Positions 35,832 to 49,307 of a stretch of 64,000 nucleotides of DNA are shown in pieces (the first letter of the stretch is position 1; each line of letters opens with the position of its first letter). Under the pieces are notes generated by a model that was given only the letters and a program-made list of their open reading frames with translations, made no database searches and had not been told where the DNA came from. Both the position numbers and the translations under genes were made by a program. Origin of the DNA: Pseudomonas sp. RIT288 (GTDB taxonomy: Bacteria > Pseudomonadota > Gammaproteobacteria > Pseudomonadales > Pseudomonadaceae); assembly GCF_000631985.1 (NCBI RefSeq), contig NZ_JFYN01000008.1, forward strand, positions 62,001-126,000, written 5' to 3'.

Positions 35832-36168
35832 TCGCAGCTCCATTCCTTGGATAGAACGCCACCGTCGAGGCAGCGTCGAACGAATTCCATTGAACATCAT
35901 CCAGTGAATGGGCGAAGTCAGCCCGAAGCCCCGCAACCCCGAGGTAAACACACCGCATGACGTAGGCAGACGGCAGCAAATCTGTCGATACGCGGCAAAA
36001 GATTGCCAAATGTTCCGACTAGCCCCTCAAGCAGAAACGAAAATTCGCACCATTTTTAGTCCAGATTCCCCTTCACTCCGAGGATTTTTCAGACATCGCC
36101 AACCCGCAGGCCTGTTTTACAGTGGCACGCACCAACCACTGACAAGCATCAGCAAAAGAGGCAGGAAC
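35832..36168. other. Divergent intergenic region
   Basis: 337 bp between the Ig-like gene (minus) and the lipase gene (plus). The plus-strand frame that runs through it into the lipase has no protein-like features. It should contain both promoters; I cannot point to convincing boxes or operators. Confidence 0.4.
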
Positions 36169-37038
36169 ATGCAACGGAATGCGACAACCCGCTACCCCAT
36201 CCTTTTGGTCCATGGCCTGTTCGGGTTTGACCGTATTGGCCGTTTCGAGCTTTTTCATGATGTCAAGCAAGCGCTGAGAGAGGCAGGCGGACAAGTGTTT
36301 GTGCCGCAGCTGTCTGCGGCACATGACAACGAAGTACGCGGCCAGCAATTGATGTCGCAGATCGAACGCGTTCTGCAAGGAACAGGTGCCGGCAAGGTCA
36401 ACCTGATCGGACATAGCCAGGGCGCGTTGGCCTGTCGTTACGCCGCTGCGCTGGCGCCGGAAAAAATCGCTTCGGTCACCTCGGTCAGCGGCCCCAACCA
36501 CGGCTCGGAACTCGCTGACGCATTGCGCCGCGCATTGATTCCAGGGAGTCTGCCGGAGCAGGTGGCGGAACAACTGGCAAGCCGATTCGCGGATCTCCTG
36601 TCGCTGCTCAGTGGTCAACATGCCCTGCCACAGAAAGCCGTCGCGGCACTCAACGCTCTGACGACCACAGGCGTCGGCCAATTCAACAGAAAGTACCCGC
36701 AAGGCCTGCCCGCGACCTGGGGCGGTCAGGGTGCGGAGCGGGTCAACGGCGTTCATTACTACTCCTGGAGCGGCACGCTGCAAGACGATTTGCTACAGAC
36801 ACTCGATCCGGTACATGCCGTCTGCCGGGCATTGGCGGGCCATTTTGTCATCGAGACCGGGCAGAACGATGGTTTCGTCGGCCGCTACAGCTCACATCTG
36901 GGCCGGGTCATCCGCTCCGACTATCCCCTCAATCACCTCGCCAGCCTGCGTCGACCAGACGGCTTGCGTAAACCCGGTATTGATTCCATCGGACTCTATG
37001 TTGAGCACGCAATCCGCCTGAAGGCCGCGCAACTGTAG
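36169..37038 (+). CDS. Triacylglycerol lipase, family I.1-like, no signal peptide
   Basis: 289 residues from the ATG at 36169. Alpha/beta hydrolase close to the P. aeruginosa LipA fold: oxyanion-hole text YPILLVHGLFGFDRIG at residues 9-24, nucleophile Ser83 in GHSQG, Asp in ETGQNDGFVGRYSSHLG and His in YPLNHLASL. Unlike secreted family I.1 lipases it begins right at the first strand with no signal peptide, and no lipase-specific foldase gene is adjacent. I infer a cytosolic esterase or lipase. Confidence 0.85.
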   Translation: MQRNATTRYPILLVHGLFGFDRIGRFELFHDVKQALREAGGQVFVPQLSAAHDNEVRGQQLMSQIERVLQGTGAGKVNLIGHSQGALACRYAAALAPEKIASVTSVSGPNHGSELADALRRALIPGSLPEQVAEQLASRFADLLSLLSGQHALPQKAVAALNALTTTGVGQFNRKYPQGLPATWGGQGAERVNGVHYYSWSGTLQDDLLQTLDPVHAVCRALAGHFVIETGQNDGFVGRYSSHLGRVIRSDYPLNHLASLRRPDGLRKPGIDSIGLYVEHAIRLKAAQL

Positions 37039-37134
37039 GTATACGTCAATGTACCGAGTGGAACTTTGCCGAGAAATCGCTTACTGAATCCGGTAGGCTC
37101 CACACTTTACTGAAATAGATTGGAGAATTTCCCC

Positions 37135-37416
37135 ATGGCTAAAGCCACTGCCCGCCACATCCTGGTTTCCAGCGAAGACAAGTGCAACGAACTCAAGGCC
37201 CAGATCGAAGGCGGTGCTGATTTCGCCGAAGTCGCCAAGGCCAACTCCAGCTGCCCATCCAGCCGTCAGGGCGGTGATCTGGGTTCGTTCGGTCCAGGCC
37301 AGATGGTCAAGGAATTCGATACCGTGGTATTCAGCGCGCCGATCAACGTCGTGCAAGGCCCGGTGAAGACCCAGTTCGGTTATCACCTGCTCGAAGTCAC
37401 CAGCCGCCAGGACTGA
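37135..37416 (+). CDS. ppiC: Parvulin-type peptidyl-prolyl isomerase
   Basis: 93 residues, a single parvulin domain without signal peptide, so cytosolic. Seen: ARHILVSSEDKCNELKAQIE, PSSRQGGDLGSFGPGQMVKE and FGYHLLEVTSR. Catalyses cis-trans isomerisation of prolyl bonds. GGAG nine bases upstream; a strong terminator follows. A second copy of the family is at 53143. Confidence 0.95.
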   Translation: MAKATARHILVSSEDKCNELKAQIEGGADFAEVAKANSSCPSSRQGGDLGSFGPGQMVKEFDTVVFSAPINVVQGPVKTQFGYHLLEVTSRQD

Positions 37417-37437
37417 TCCCGCGTCCGGTCTGCTGTG

Positions 37438-37473
37438 CAACGGCCCGCCTTTTGGTGGGCCGTTGTGTTTTGG
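37438..37473 (+). terminator. Intrinsic terminator after ppiC
   Basis: 12-bp stem CAACGGCCCGCC / GGTGGGCCGTTG (one G-T pair), TTTT loop, then TGTTTTGG. Separates ppiC from the transporter operon. Confidence 0.85.
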
Positions 37474-37551
37474 TTACAGGATACGGCTGGCGACTGACGC
37501 GCCGCTCGCGTACAAATTGCGCTTATCGATCACCCGGCTTTAAGGCTGACA

Positions 37552-39420
37552 ATGCGACTGGCTTTCCCGACTTTGCTGTTCACTGCCGTGGCCCTGCTGT
37601 TGGGTGCCGCTGGTGTGAACGCCACCCCGCAACATGCGTTGACCGTCTATGGCGAACCTGCCAAATACCCGGCCGGCTTCAGCCACTTCGACTACACCAA
37701 TCCGCAGGCGCCCAAGGGGGGCACCATGCGCCGTTCGGCGATAGAAATCGGGCATTTCGATCACATCCTGCCTTATATAGACAAAGGCATCGGCGTCACC
37801 CAGATCGACGGCATGCTGTACTCGCCGCTGGCCCAGCGTTCGATGGACGAGCCTTACACCGTCTACGGCCTGGTGGCGCAAAAGATGGAGCGCTCGGAGG
37901 ATGGCCTGTCGCTGCGCTTCTTCATAAATCCCAAGGCGCGTTTCGCCGACGGCAAGCCGATCACTGCCGAGGACGTGCGCTACACCTATGACCTGTTGAT
38001 GACCCAGGGCAGCCTGCGCTATCGAACGCAGTTCGCCGACGTCAAAGGCGTGGAAGTGGAAGCGCCGCTGACCGTCCGATTCGATTTCAAGAGCAACGAG
38101 AACCGCACCTTGCCGCTGGACATCGCCACCCTGCCGGTATTCCCCGAGCACTGGTGGAAAACCCGCGACTTCGCCGGCGGTGGTGGCTATGAACCACCAC
38201 TGGGCAGTGGCCCATATCGGGTCGGCAAGGTCGACTCCGGGCGCAGCATCACCTTTGAGCGCAACCCCGACTGGTGGGGCAAGGATCTGCCGGTCAGTCG
38301 CGGCCTGTACAACTTCGATCACTTCAGCATCGAGTATTTCGGCGACACCGATGTCGCACGCCAGGTGTTGCGCGGCGGTGCCTATGACTACAACCGCGAG
38401 TTTTCCGCCACCGGCTATTCGATCGGTTACGACAGCCCTGCGCTGAGTGACGGTCGTTTGCAGAAAGCCCACCTGGCCACCGAGGCGCCGCAATCGGCTC
38501 AGGGTTTCGTGTTCAATCTGCAGAAACCGATGTTTCAGGATCGTCGGGTGCGCCAGGCGCTGGCGATGCTCTGGGATTTCGAGTGGAGCAACCGGCAGAT
38601 GATGCGCAACATGTACATCCGCCAGCAGAGCTATTTCTCCAATACCGCACTGGCCGCCCGCGAGTTGCCGGATGCCGCCGAACTGAAAATCCTCGAGCCG
38701 TTGCGCGGGCAGGTTCCCGGCGAGGTCTTCACTCAGGTTTTCGAGGCGCCGAAAACCGATGGCAGCGGACTGATCCGCGACAAGCAACTGCAAGCCCTGC
38801 AACTGCTCGAACAGGCTGGCTGGAAACCCGAGGGCGACCAACTGGTCAATGCCGAGGGCGAACCGTTGAGTTTCACCTTTCTGGTCAGCCAGAACGGTAT
38901 GGATCGCCTGCTCCTGCCTTACAAACGCACGCTGAAACAGATCGGCATCGACCTGAATATCCGCCGCATCGACTCTTCGCAATACGTCAATCGCCTGATG
39001 AGCCGCGACTACGACATGATCGTCACCGGCTACCCGGTCAGCACGTCTCCGGGTGGCGAGTTGCTCAACTACTTCGGTTCGATTTCGGCCAACGACCCCG
39101 GCGCCAACAACTACATGGTGCTGAAAAATCCGGCAGTCGACACATTGATCAATGGCCTGATCCGCGCCTCGACCCAGAGCGACATGCTGCACTACGCACA
39201 CGCGCTGGATCGGGTGTTGCAATGGAACTACTACTGGATTCCCAACTATTACCCGCCGGGCACCTCCACCGTCTGGTGGAACCGTTTCGGCATGCCGGCG
39301 ATCCAGGCCAGCAATGACGAAGCCATCGAGAGCTGGTGGGAAATCAGCAGCACGCCATTGACCAACCAGCAGATGACCGCCGAAAAAATCGGGCGTGGCA
39401 GACCCGGAGGACCGCACTGA
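37552..39420 (+). CDS. ABC transporter solute-binding protein, family 5 (YejA/NppA type)
   Basis: 622 residues with a Sec signal peptide ([17 protein letters not shown], ending about residue 24). Periplasmic receptor for oligopeptides or peptidyl nucleosides. Seen: [13 protein letters not shown] near residue 48 and [20 protein letters not shown] near 320, both typical of the YejA subgroup. First gene of a four-gene operon; its stop overlaps the next start as TGATG. By family, substrates include microcin C-like and uridyl-peptide antibiotics as well as peptides. Confidence 0.88.
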   Translation: MRLAFPTLLFTAVALLLGAAGVNATPQHALTVYGEPAKYPAGFSHFDYTNPQAPKGGTMRRSAIEIGHFDHILPYIDKGIGVTQIDGMLYSPLAQRSMDEPYTVYGLVAQKMERSEDGLSLRFFINPKARFADGKPITAEDVRYTYDLLMTQGSLRYRTQFADVKGVEVEAPLTVRFDFKSNENRTLPLDIATLPVFPEHWWKTRDFAGGGGYEPPLGSGPYRVGKVDSGRSITFERNPDWWGKDLPVSRGLYNFDHFSIEYFGDTDVARQVLRGGAYDYNREFSATGYSIGYDSPALSDGRLQKAHLATEAPQSAQGFVFNLQKPMFQDRRVRQALAMLWDFEWSNRQMMRNMYIRQQSYFSNTALAARELPDAAELKILEPLRGQVPGEVFTQVFEAPKTDGSGLIRDKQLQALQLLEQAGWKPEGDQLVNAEGEPLSFTFLVSQNGMDRLLLPYKRTLKQIGIDLNIRRIDSSQYVNRLMSRDYDMIVTGYPVSTSPGGELLNYFGSISANDPGANNYMVLKNPAVDTLINGLIRASTQSDMLHYAHALDRVLQWNYYWIPNYYPPGTSTVWWNRFGMPAIQASNDEAIESWWEISSTPLTNQQMTAEKIGRGRPGGPH

Positions 39421-40481
39421 TGTGGGCATACATTCTGCGGCGCCTGCTGCTGATCATTCCGACGCTGGTGATTATCCTGCTGGTCAATTTCGTGATCATC
39501 CAGGCGGCACCCGGCGGCCCGGTCGAACAGGCTATCGCCCACCTGCAAGGGATCGGCGGAGCGAGTGTCGGCGGCAGTTCCAGCGAGACCATGAGCAACA
39601 CTTCGCGTGCCAGCCGTGGCCTCGATCCGCAACTGATCAAGGACATCGAAAAGCAATACGGTTTCGACAAACCGGCGCATGAACGCCTGTGGCTGATGCT
39701 CAAGAACTACGCGCAGCTGGACTTCGGCAAAAGCTTTTTCCGCGGCGCGACGGTCACCGATCTGATTCTGGAAAAAATGCCGGTGACCATTTCCCTGGGC
39801 TTATGGGCGACGCTGATCACCTATCTGGTGTCGATCCCGCTGGGCATCCGCAAGGCCGTGCATCACGGCAGCCATTTCGACATCTGGAGCAGCACCGCGA
39901 TCATCATCGGCTATGCGATGCCGGCGTTTCTGTTTGCGATGTTTCTGATCGTGGTGTTTGCCGGTGGCACGTCATTGAACTGGTTTCCGGTGCGCGGACT
40001 GGTCTCGGACAACTTCGAATCGCTGTCGACCCTGGGCAAGATTGCCGATTACTTCTGGCACCTGGTGTTGCCGGTGACGGCCCTGGTGATCGGCGGCTTC
40101 GCCACGTTGACGATCCTCACCAAGAACTCGTTCCTCAATGAAATCACCCGCCAGTACGTGGTCACCGCTCGCGCCAAAGGCCTGAGCGAACGCCGCGTGC
40201 TTTATGGTCATGTGTTCCGCAACGCGATGCTGCTGGTGGTCTCGGGGATTCCGCAGGCGTTCATCAGTGTGTTCTTTGCCGGTTCGCTGCTGATCGAAGT
40301 GATCTTCTCTCTCGACGGCCTCGGCCGCATGAGTTACGAAGCGGCGGTTTCCCGGGACTATCCGGTGGTGTTCGGCTCGCTGTTCATCTTCACCCTCTTC
40401 GGCCTCCTGATAAAACTGATCGGCGACTTGTGCTACACCCTGGTCGACCCCCGTATCGACTTCGCCGCGAGGAATGCCTGA
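39420..40481 (+). CDS. ABC transporter permease, YejB/NppB type
   Basis: 353 residues, six membrane segments. N-terminal [20 protein letters not shown] and the transducer loop [20 protein letters not shown] near residue 240 mark a DppB-family permease; the long insert after the first helix ([20 protein letters not shown]) is typical of YejB. Overlaps both neighbours by one base (TGATG), so translation is coupled. Confidence 0.9.
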   Translation: MWAYILRRLLLIIPTLVIILLVNFVIIQAAPGGPVEQAIAHLQGIGGASVGGSSSETMSNTSRASRGLDPQLIKDIEKQYGFDKPAHERLWLMLKNYAQLDFGKSFFRGATVTDLILEKMPVTISLGLWATLITYLVSIPLGIRKAVHHGSHFDIWSSTAIIIGYAMPAFLFAMFLIVVFAGGTSLNWFPVRGLVSDNFESLSTLGKIADYFWHLVLPVTALVIGGFATLTILTKNSFLNEITRQYVVTARAKGLSERRVLYGHVFRNAMLLVVSGIPQAFISVFFAGSLLIEVIFSLDGLGRMSYEAAVSRDYPVVFGSLFIFTLFGLLIKLIGDLCYTLVDPRIDFAARNA

Positions 40482-41503
40482 TGTTCAAGCTCTCGCCTCT
40501 GGGCCGTCGCCGTTTTGCGCGATTCAAGAAAAACCGCCGTGGCTGGTGGTCGCTGTGGCTGTTTATCGGACTGTTCGTGGTGACGCTGGGCGGTGAACTC
40601 ATCGCCAATGACAAACCGCTGATGGTCAGCTATCAGAACCAACTCTACTTCCCGGTCTTCAAGCGCTACACCGAGCAGGAGTTTGGCGGGCAACTGCCAT
40701 TCCAGGCCGATTACCGCAGTGACTATGTGCAGAATCTGATCCGCAAGGACGGTGGCTGGCTGCTGTTCCCGCCAATCCCGTTCAGCGACGACACACCCAA
40801 TTACGACCTCAATCAGCCAGCACCGAGCCCGCCCTCCAAGGTCAACTGGCTCGGCACTGACGATCAGGCGCGTGATGTGTTGGCGCGGGTGATTTTCGGT
40901 GCCCGGGTATCGATCCTGTTTGCTCTGATGCTGACCGCCGTCAGCGCGCTGATCGGCATTGCCGCCGGCGCCCTGCAAGGCTATTACGGCGGTTGGGTCG
41001 ATCTGCTCGGGCAGCGTTTGCTGGAGGTCTGGAGCGGATTGCCGGTGCTGTACCTGCTGATCATCCTGTCCGGTTTCGTCGAGCCGAATTTCTGGTGGCT
41101 GCTGGGGATCATGGCGCTGTTTTCATGGCTGGCACTGGTGGATGTGGTGCGCGCCGAGTTCCTGCGCGGGCGTAATCTGGAATACGTCAAAGCGGCGCGC
41201 GCTTTGGGCCTGAGCGACCGCAAGGTGATTTTCCGCCACATCCTGCCGAATGCGATGAACGCGACGCTGAGTTACCTGCCGTTCATTCTGACCGGCGCGA
41301 TTTCCACCCTCACCGCTCTCGACTTCCTCGGTTTCGGCATGCCCGCCGGCAGCGCTTCGCTGGGCGAACTGATTGGTCAGGGCAAGCAGAACCTGCAAGC
41401 GCCGTGGCTCGGGCTGACGGCGTTCTTCACCCTGGCGCTGATTCTTTCTTTACTGGTGTTCATCGGCGAAGCGTTACGTGACGCGTTCGACCCTCGATCC
41501 TGA
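40481..41503 (+). CDS. ABC transporter permease, YejE/NppC type
   Basis: 340 residues, six membrane segments. Begins with a basic segment and GGWWSLWLF-like text (RGWWSLWLFIGLFVVTLGGE), followed by a periplasmic insert of about 80 residues ending KVNWLGTDDQARDVLARVI, a DppC-family mark. Transducer loop RGRNLEYVKAARALGLSDRK near 228. Confidence 0.9.
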   Translation: MFKLSPLGRRRFARFKKNRRGWWSLWLFIGLFVVTLGGELIANDKPLMVSYQNQLYFPVFKRYTEQEFGGQLPFQADYRSDYVQNLIRKDGGWLLFPPIPFSDDTPNYDLNQPAPSPPSKVNWLGTDDQARDVLARVIFGARVSILFALMLTAVSALIGIAAGALQGYYGGWVDLLGQRLLEVWSGLPVLYLLIILSGFVEPNFWWLLGIMALFSWLALVDVVRAEFLRGRNLEYVKAARALGLSDRKVIFRHILPNAMNATLSYLPFILTGAISTLTALDFLGFGMPAGSASLGELIGQGKQNLQAPWLGLTAFFTLALILSLLVFIGEALRDAFDPRS

Positions 41504-41512
41504 AGTGTGACC

Positions 41513-43087
<1,575 letters not shown>

Positions 43088-43125
43088 GCATAATCTGGCG
43101 CATGCCTTGATACCGAGTAGCATCT

Positions 43126-43190
43126 ATCGCGAGCAGGCTCACTCCTACATTTGAAATGCGTTCCATTGTAGGAGTGAGCCTGCTCGCGAT
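43126..43190. repeat. REP pair (REPIN), type A
   Basis: Two inverted 24-base arms (43,126-43,149 and 43,167-43,190) starting ATCGCGAGCAGGCTCACTCC, with a 17-base spacer. Extragenic, between the transporter operon and the sigma-54 regulator. Confidence 0.85.
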
Positions 43191-43228
43191 GGCGTCGCCA
43201 AAGCCGAAAGATATTCAGGATCTGTCAG

Positions 43229-44644
43229 ATGAACACCACCGAAAGCCTCAAGGACTACCAACGCGTTCGCACGCTGGCGATCCGCTCGCTGTTCGAGATT
43301 ATCGAGCAGTCCAGCGAGGGCACGGTGATTGTCGATCGTGATGCAAACATCGTCTGGATGAACGAGCGCTATGCCCGGCGTTTTGGGCTGGAGTCGGCGA
43401 AAAAAGCCATCGGCAAACCTTGCGAAAGCGTGATTCCCGGCAGCCTGCTGCGTGAAGTGGTGCGCACCGGCCGGCCGATCCTGCTGGACATGCAGGACAC
43501 GCCGAAAGAGCCGCTGGTGGTGATGCGCCTGCCGATCCACGACGATGCCGGCGCGGTGATCGGCGCCATCGGGTTTGCCCTGTTCGATGAATTGCGCAGC
43601 CTGTCGCCGATGCTCAAGCGCTACCTGAGCATGCAGGAAGAGCTGGCCTCGACCCGCTCGCTGCTGCGAGCCCGGCAGACCAAATACAACTTCGCCCATT
43701 TCATCGGCACCAGCAGCGCCAGCCTCGAAGTCAAACGCCGCGCCCGCCGCAGTGCGAGCGCCGAATCTCCCGTGTTGCTGCTCGGCGAAACCGGCACCGG
43801 CAAGGAGTTGCTAGCCCAGGCGATTCACAGCGCCTCGCCACGGGCGCACAAGGCGTTCGTCAGCATCAACAGCGCGGCAATTCCCGAAGCGCTGCTGGAA
43901 GCCGAATTCTTCGGTACTGCCCCCGGTGCGTTTACCGGCGCCGACCGCAAGGGCCGCACCGGCAAGTTGCAGATTGCTCAGGGCGGCACGCTGTTTCTCG
44001 ATGAGATCGGCGACATGCCGTTGCCGCTGCAAAGCAAACTGCTGCGGGTGCTGCAGGAAAAGGAGTTCGAACCGGTCGGCTCCAACGACGTGATCCAGAG
44101 CGATGTGCGAGTGATCGCCGCGACTTCGACTGATCTGCAGGCCGCGATCAAGCGCGGTGAGTTCCGCGCCGATCTGTATTACCGTCTCAACGTGCTGCCG
44201 ATCCAGGTGCCGCCGCTGCGCGAACGTCTCGACGATCTGCCGGCGCTCAGCGAAGCAATCCTTGAAGAGTTGCGCAGCCAGCATGAGCTGAGTCGCGCAG
44301 CGCTGGAATTGCTTGGACAACATGCGTGGCCGGGCAACATCCGTGAGTTGCGCAACGTGCTGGAACGCGCGGCGCTGCTCAGCGATGACCTGATCCTTAC
44401 CGAAGAGGATATTCGCGCGGCCATCGGCACCTTTACCCCGGTTGAGCGCCCGTCGGTGTCGACACTGGAACCGTTGACGAACGAGACTTTCGCCCAGGCG
44501 CGTCAGCGGTTTGACCGGCAGCTGATCGAATCTGCTCTCGCGCAATGTGCGGGCAATGTGCCGAAGGCGGCGGCTCGTCTGGGGTTGGGGCGGTCGACGT
44601 TGTACAAGAAGATGTTGGTCTTGGGCATCGCCGAGTCTCAATAA
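43229..44644 (+). CDS. Sigma-54-dependent regulator, HbcR-like
   Basis: 471 residues: PAS domain (about 15-125; SSEGTVIVDRDANIVWMNER), AAA+ domain (about 155-385) with Walker A GETGTGKE, the sigma-54 contact loop GAFTGA, Walker B GGTLFLDEIGDM and Arg finger region RADLYYRLNVLPI, and a C-terminal Fis-type helix-turn-helix (NVPKAAARLGLGRSTLYKKM). Placed directly before a GntP permease and 3-hydroxybutyrate dehydrogenase, as HbcR (PA2005) is in P. aeruginosa. It should activate the sigma-54 promoter at 44,856; the PAS ligand or signal is unknown. Confidence 0.88.
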   Translation: MNTTESLKDYQRVRTLAIRSLFEIIEQSSEGTVIVDRDANIVWMNERYARRFGLESAKKAIGKPCESVIPGSLLREVVRTGRPILLDMQDTPKEPLVVMRLPIHDDAGAVIGAIGFALFDELRSLSPMLKRYLSMQEELASTRSLLRARQTKYNFAHFIGTSSASLEVKRRARRSASAESPVLLLGETGTGKELLAQAIHSASPRAHKAFVSINSAAIPEALLEAEFFGTAPGAFTGADRKGRTGKLQIAQGGTLFLDEIGDMPLPLQSKLLRVLQEKEFEPVGSNDVIQSDVRVIAATSTDLQAAIKRGEFRADLYYRLNVLPIQVPPLRERLDDLPALSEAILEELRSQHELSRAALELLGQHAWPGNIRELRNVLERAALLSDDLILTEEDIRAAIGTFTPVERPSVSTLEPLTNETFAQARQRFDRQLIESALAQCAGNVPKAAARLGLGRSTLYKKMLVLGIAESQ

Positions 44645-44684
44645 TGAGACGCTGTCTTGCTAACGAGATTTTAATGTCAAGAGC

Positions 44685-44764
44685 AAAAGATCGCAGCCTT
44701 CGGCAGCTCCTACAGGGTTGATCTGGAAATTCCATGCAGTAGCTGCCGAAGGCTGCGATCTTTT
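44685..44764. repeat. REP pair (REPIN), type B
   Basis: 24-base arms (44,685-44,708 and 44,741-44,764), AAAAGATCGCAGCCTTCGGC and its complement, with a 32-base spacer. Lies between the regulator stop and the permease promoter, and could end the regulator transcript. Confidence 0.85.
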
Positions 44765-44855
44765 CGCCCCAAAGAAGTCTCTCTATCGAGACAGTCCATC
44801 GAACAGCTGACTGCAAATACCAATAAACCCCTTAATTTTCAATGCGTTACAAAAC

Positions 44856-44871
44856 TGGCACGCATCTCGCT
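44856..44871 (+). promoter_or_regulatory. Sigma-54 promoter of the permease operon
   Basis: TGGCACGCATCTCGCT: the -24 GG and -12 GC are separated by exactly ten bases, and the -24 half TGGCACG is consensus (TTGC of the -12 half is TCGC). Start of transcription expected near 44,883, 45 bp before the permease ATG. Fits control by the adjacent sigma-54 activator. Confidence 0.75.
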
Positions 44872-44927
44872 ATCGCTACCTCCTACCTAGCAACACCCAC
44901 AAAAATAACAATCCCTGGAGACACTCC

Positions 44928-46319
44928 ATGAGTGTGATCATTGCCTTGGCAGCCCTCGCGCTGCTGATGCTCGCCGCCTACCGTGGCTACAGCGTCATCC
45001 TCTTCGCCCCGATTGCCGCCCTCGGCGCTGTCCTGCTCACTGACCCCTCTGCCGTCGCCCCTGCTTTCACCGGGGTGTTCATGGAGAAAATGGTCGGTTT
45101 CATCAAACTGTATTTTCCGGTGTTCCTGCTCGGCGCCGTGTTCGGCAAGTTGATCGAATTGTCGGGGTTCTCCCGTTCGATCGTGGCCGCAGCGATTCGC
45201 TTGCTCGGCACCCGTCAGGCGATGCTGGTGATCGTGCTGGTCTGCGCCCTGCTCACCTACGGCGGCGTGTCGTTGTTCGTGGTGGTGTTTGCGGTGTATC
45301 CGTTTGCCGCCGAGATGTTCCGCCAGAGCAATATCCCCAAGCGCCTGATCCCGGCGACCATCGCCCTTGGTGCGTTCTCGTTCACCATGGACGCCCTGCC
45401 CGGCACGCCGCAGATTCAAAACATCATCCCCAGCACCTTCTTCAACACCACCGCGTGGGCGGCGCCGTGGCTGGGGGTGATCGGCACGATTTTCGTGTTC
45501 TGCGCCGGCATGCTGTTCCTGCAGCGCCAACGCAACAAGGCCCAGCGCGCCGGCGAAGGTTATGGCACCGAGTTGCGTAACGAGCCGGAAACGGCCGAAG
45601 ACCTGAAACTACCGAACCCATGGCTCGCCCTGTCGCCGCTGCTGGCGGTGGGCATCATGAACCTGCTGTTCACCCAGTGGATTCCGCAGTGGTACGGCAA
45701 GACCCACACCCTTTCATTGCCGGGAATGGCCACGCCGGTGACCACGGAAATCGCCAAGCTCACGGCGATCTGGGCGGTGCAGGCGGCATTGCTGATCGGC
45801 ATCCTGATGGTGCTGGTGTTCGGCTTCAAGGCGATTCGCAGCAAACTCGCCGAAGGCAGCAAAAGCGCGGTCAGCGGCGCACTGCTGGCGGCGATGAACA
45901 CCGCCTCGGAATACGGTTTCGGTGCGGTAATCGCTTCGTTGCCGGGCTTTCTGGTGCTGGCCGACTGGCTCAAGCAAATCCCCAATCCGCTGGTCAACGA
46001 AGCGATCACCGTGACCCTGCTGGCGGGTATCACCGGCTCGGCGTCGGGCGGCATGAGCATCGCGCTGGCGGCGATGTCCGAGCAGTTCATCGCGGCGGCG
46101 CACGCGGCAAACATTCCGCTGGAAGTGCTGCACCGCGTGGCAGCGATGGCCAGCGGCGGCATGGACACGCTGCCGCACAATGGCGCGGTAATCACCCTGC
46201 TGGCAGTGACCGGCCTGACCCACCGCGAAGCCTATAAAGACATTTTCTGTATTACGCTGATCAAGACCCTGGCGGTCTTTGTAGTGATCGGCACTTTCTA
46301 CGCCACTGGCATTGTGTGA
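44928..46319 (+). CDS. GntP-family permease, probably for 3-hydroxybutyrate
   Basis: 463 residues, about 12 hydrophobic segments. GntP-family text: GVFMEKMVGFIKLYFPVFLL, GGVSLFVVVFAVYPFAAEMF, and SASGGMSIALAAMSEQFIAA. The family imports gluconate and small hydroxy acids. Placed between the HbcR-like regulator and 3-hydroxybutyrate dehydrogenase, it most likely carries 3-hydroxybutyrate or a related acid (inference from context). Its stop is 8 bp from the next gene. Confidence 0.85.
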   Translation: MSVIIALAALALLMLAAYRGYSVILFAPIAALGAVLLTDPSAVAPAFTGVFMEKMVGFIKLYFPVFLLGAVFGKLIELSGFSRSIVAAAIRLLGTRQAMLVIVLVCALLTYGGVSLFVVVFAVYPFAAEMFRQSNIPKRLIPATIALGAFSFTMDALPGTPQIQNIIPSTFFNTTAWAAPWLGVIGTIFVFCAGMLFLQRQRNKAQRAGEGYGTELRNEPETAEDLKLPNPWLALSPLLAVGIMNLLFTQWIPQWYGKTHTLSLPGMATPVTTEIAKLTAIWAVQAALLIGILMVLVFGFKAIRSKLAEGSKSAVSGALLAAMNTASEYGFGAVIASLPGFLVLADWLKQIPNPLVNEAITVTLLAGITGSASGGMSIALAAMSEQFIAAAHAANIPLEVLHRVAAMASGGMDTLPHNGAVITLLAVTGLTHREAYKDIFCITLIKTLAVFVVIGTFYATGIV

Positions 46320-46326
46320 GGTATTC

Positions 46327-47100
46327 ATGACGACTCTTTCGGGCAAGACCGCACTGGTTACCGGTTCCACCAGCGGCATCGGTCTGGGCATCGCCCTGAG
46401 CCTGGCCAAGGCCGGCGCCAATCTGATTCTCAACGGTTTCGGTGATGCCTCGAGGGTGATCGCCGAAGTCGGCCAGTTCGGCGGCAAGGTCGGTCATCAT
46501 CCGGCGGACGTCAGCGATCCGGCGCAGATTGCCGAGATGATCGCTTACGCCGAACGCGAATTCGGTGGCGTCGACATTCTGGTCAACAACGCCGGGATTC
46601 AGCATGTGGCGGCCGTGGAGGAGTTTCCGGTGGAGCGCTGGGACTCGATCATCGCGATCAACCTATCATCGGTGTTCCACAGCACCCGCCTGAGCCTGCC
46701 GGGCATGCGCGCCAAGGGTTGGGGACGAATCGTCAATATTGCCTCGGTGCATGGTCAGGTGGGATCGACCGGTAAAGCCGCGTATGTCGCGGCCAAGCAT
46801 GGGGTGATCGGCTTGACCAAAGTGGTTGGCCTGGAAACGGCTACCAGCAATGTCACTTGCAACGCGATCTGCCCGGGCTGGGTATTGACGCCGCTGGTGC
46901 AGAAACAGATCGATGATCGCGCCGCCAAAGGCGTCGATCCGCAGCAGGCGCAGCATGATTTGCTGGCGGAGAAGCAGCCGTCACTGGAGTTCGTCACGCC
47001 GCAGCATCTGGGGGAATTGGTGTTGTTTTTGTGCAGCGAGGCTGGCAACCAGGTGCGCGGGGCGGCGTGGAATATTGATGGGGGCTGGTTGGCGCAATAA
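46327..47100 (+). CDS. bdhA: 3-hydroxybutyrate dehydrogenase
   Basis: 257-residue short-chain dehydrogenase. Oxidises D-3-hydroxybutyrate to acetoacetate with NAD+. Nucleotide motif TGSTSGIGLG at about 11-20, NNAGIQHV near 86, catalytic YVAAK near 152 and Ser in IASVHGQ. Length and the C-terminus GGWLAQ fit the PHB/hydroxybutyrate dehydrogenase subgroup. Start with GAGG six bases upstream; same operon as the permease. Confidence 0.92.
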   Translation: MTTLSGKTALVTGSTSGIGLGIALSLAKAGANLILNGFGDASRVIAEVGQFGGKVGHHPADVSDPAQIAEMIAYAEREFGGVDILVNNAGIQHVAAVEEFPVERWDSIIAINLSSVFHSTRLSLPGMRAKGWGRIVNIASVHGQVGSTGKAAYVAAKHGVIGLTKVVGLETATSNVTCNAICPGWVLTPLVQKQIDDRAAKGVDPQQAQHDLLAEKQPSLEFVTPQHLGELVLFLCSEAGNQVRGAAWNIDGGWLAQ

Positions 47101-47110
47101 TGCTGCGCCC

Positions 47111-47202
47111 TTGTGGGAGCGAGCCTGCTCGCGAAAGCGGTGTATCAGCCAACATCAATGTTGAATGCAATTCCGCTATCGCGAGCAGGCTCACTCCTAC
47201 AA
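47111..47202. repeat. REP pair (REPIN), type A
   Basis: 24-base arms (47,111-47,134 and 47,179-47,202), TTGTGGGAGCGAGCCTGCTC and a near-complement, with a 44-base spacer. Lies within the hydroxybutyrate operon, between the dehydrogenase and the CoA ligase. Confidence 0.85.
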
Positions 47203-47239
47203 GTGATGTGTCATGAACAACACAACAAGAGGCAAACCA

Positions 47240-49195
<1,956 letters not shown>

Positions 49196-49203
49196 CCTTG
49201 ATC

Positions 49204-49298
49204 CCCTGTAGGAGCCAGCCTGCTGGCGATGGCGGCGCATCTGTTGATATTTGCATGGATGACACTCCGCTATCGCCAGCAGGCTGGCTCCTACAGGG
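49204..49298. repeat. REP pair (REPIN), type C
   Basis: 27-base arms (49,204-49,230 and 49,272-49,298), CCCTGTAGGAGCCAGCCTGC and complement, with a 41-base spacer. Between convergent genes. Confidence 0.85.
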
Positions 49299-49307
49299 AA
49301 CCGGTGT

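Noticed and set aside
37540-39429. 629-codon frame antisense to the YejA-like binding protein
   Set aside because: Complete overlap with a gene that has a signal peptide, family motifs and coupled neighbours.
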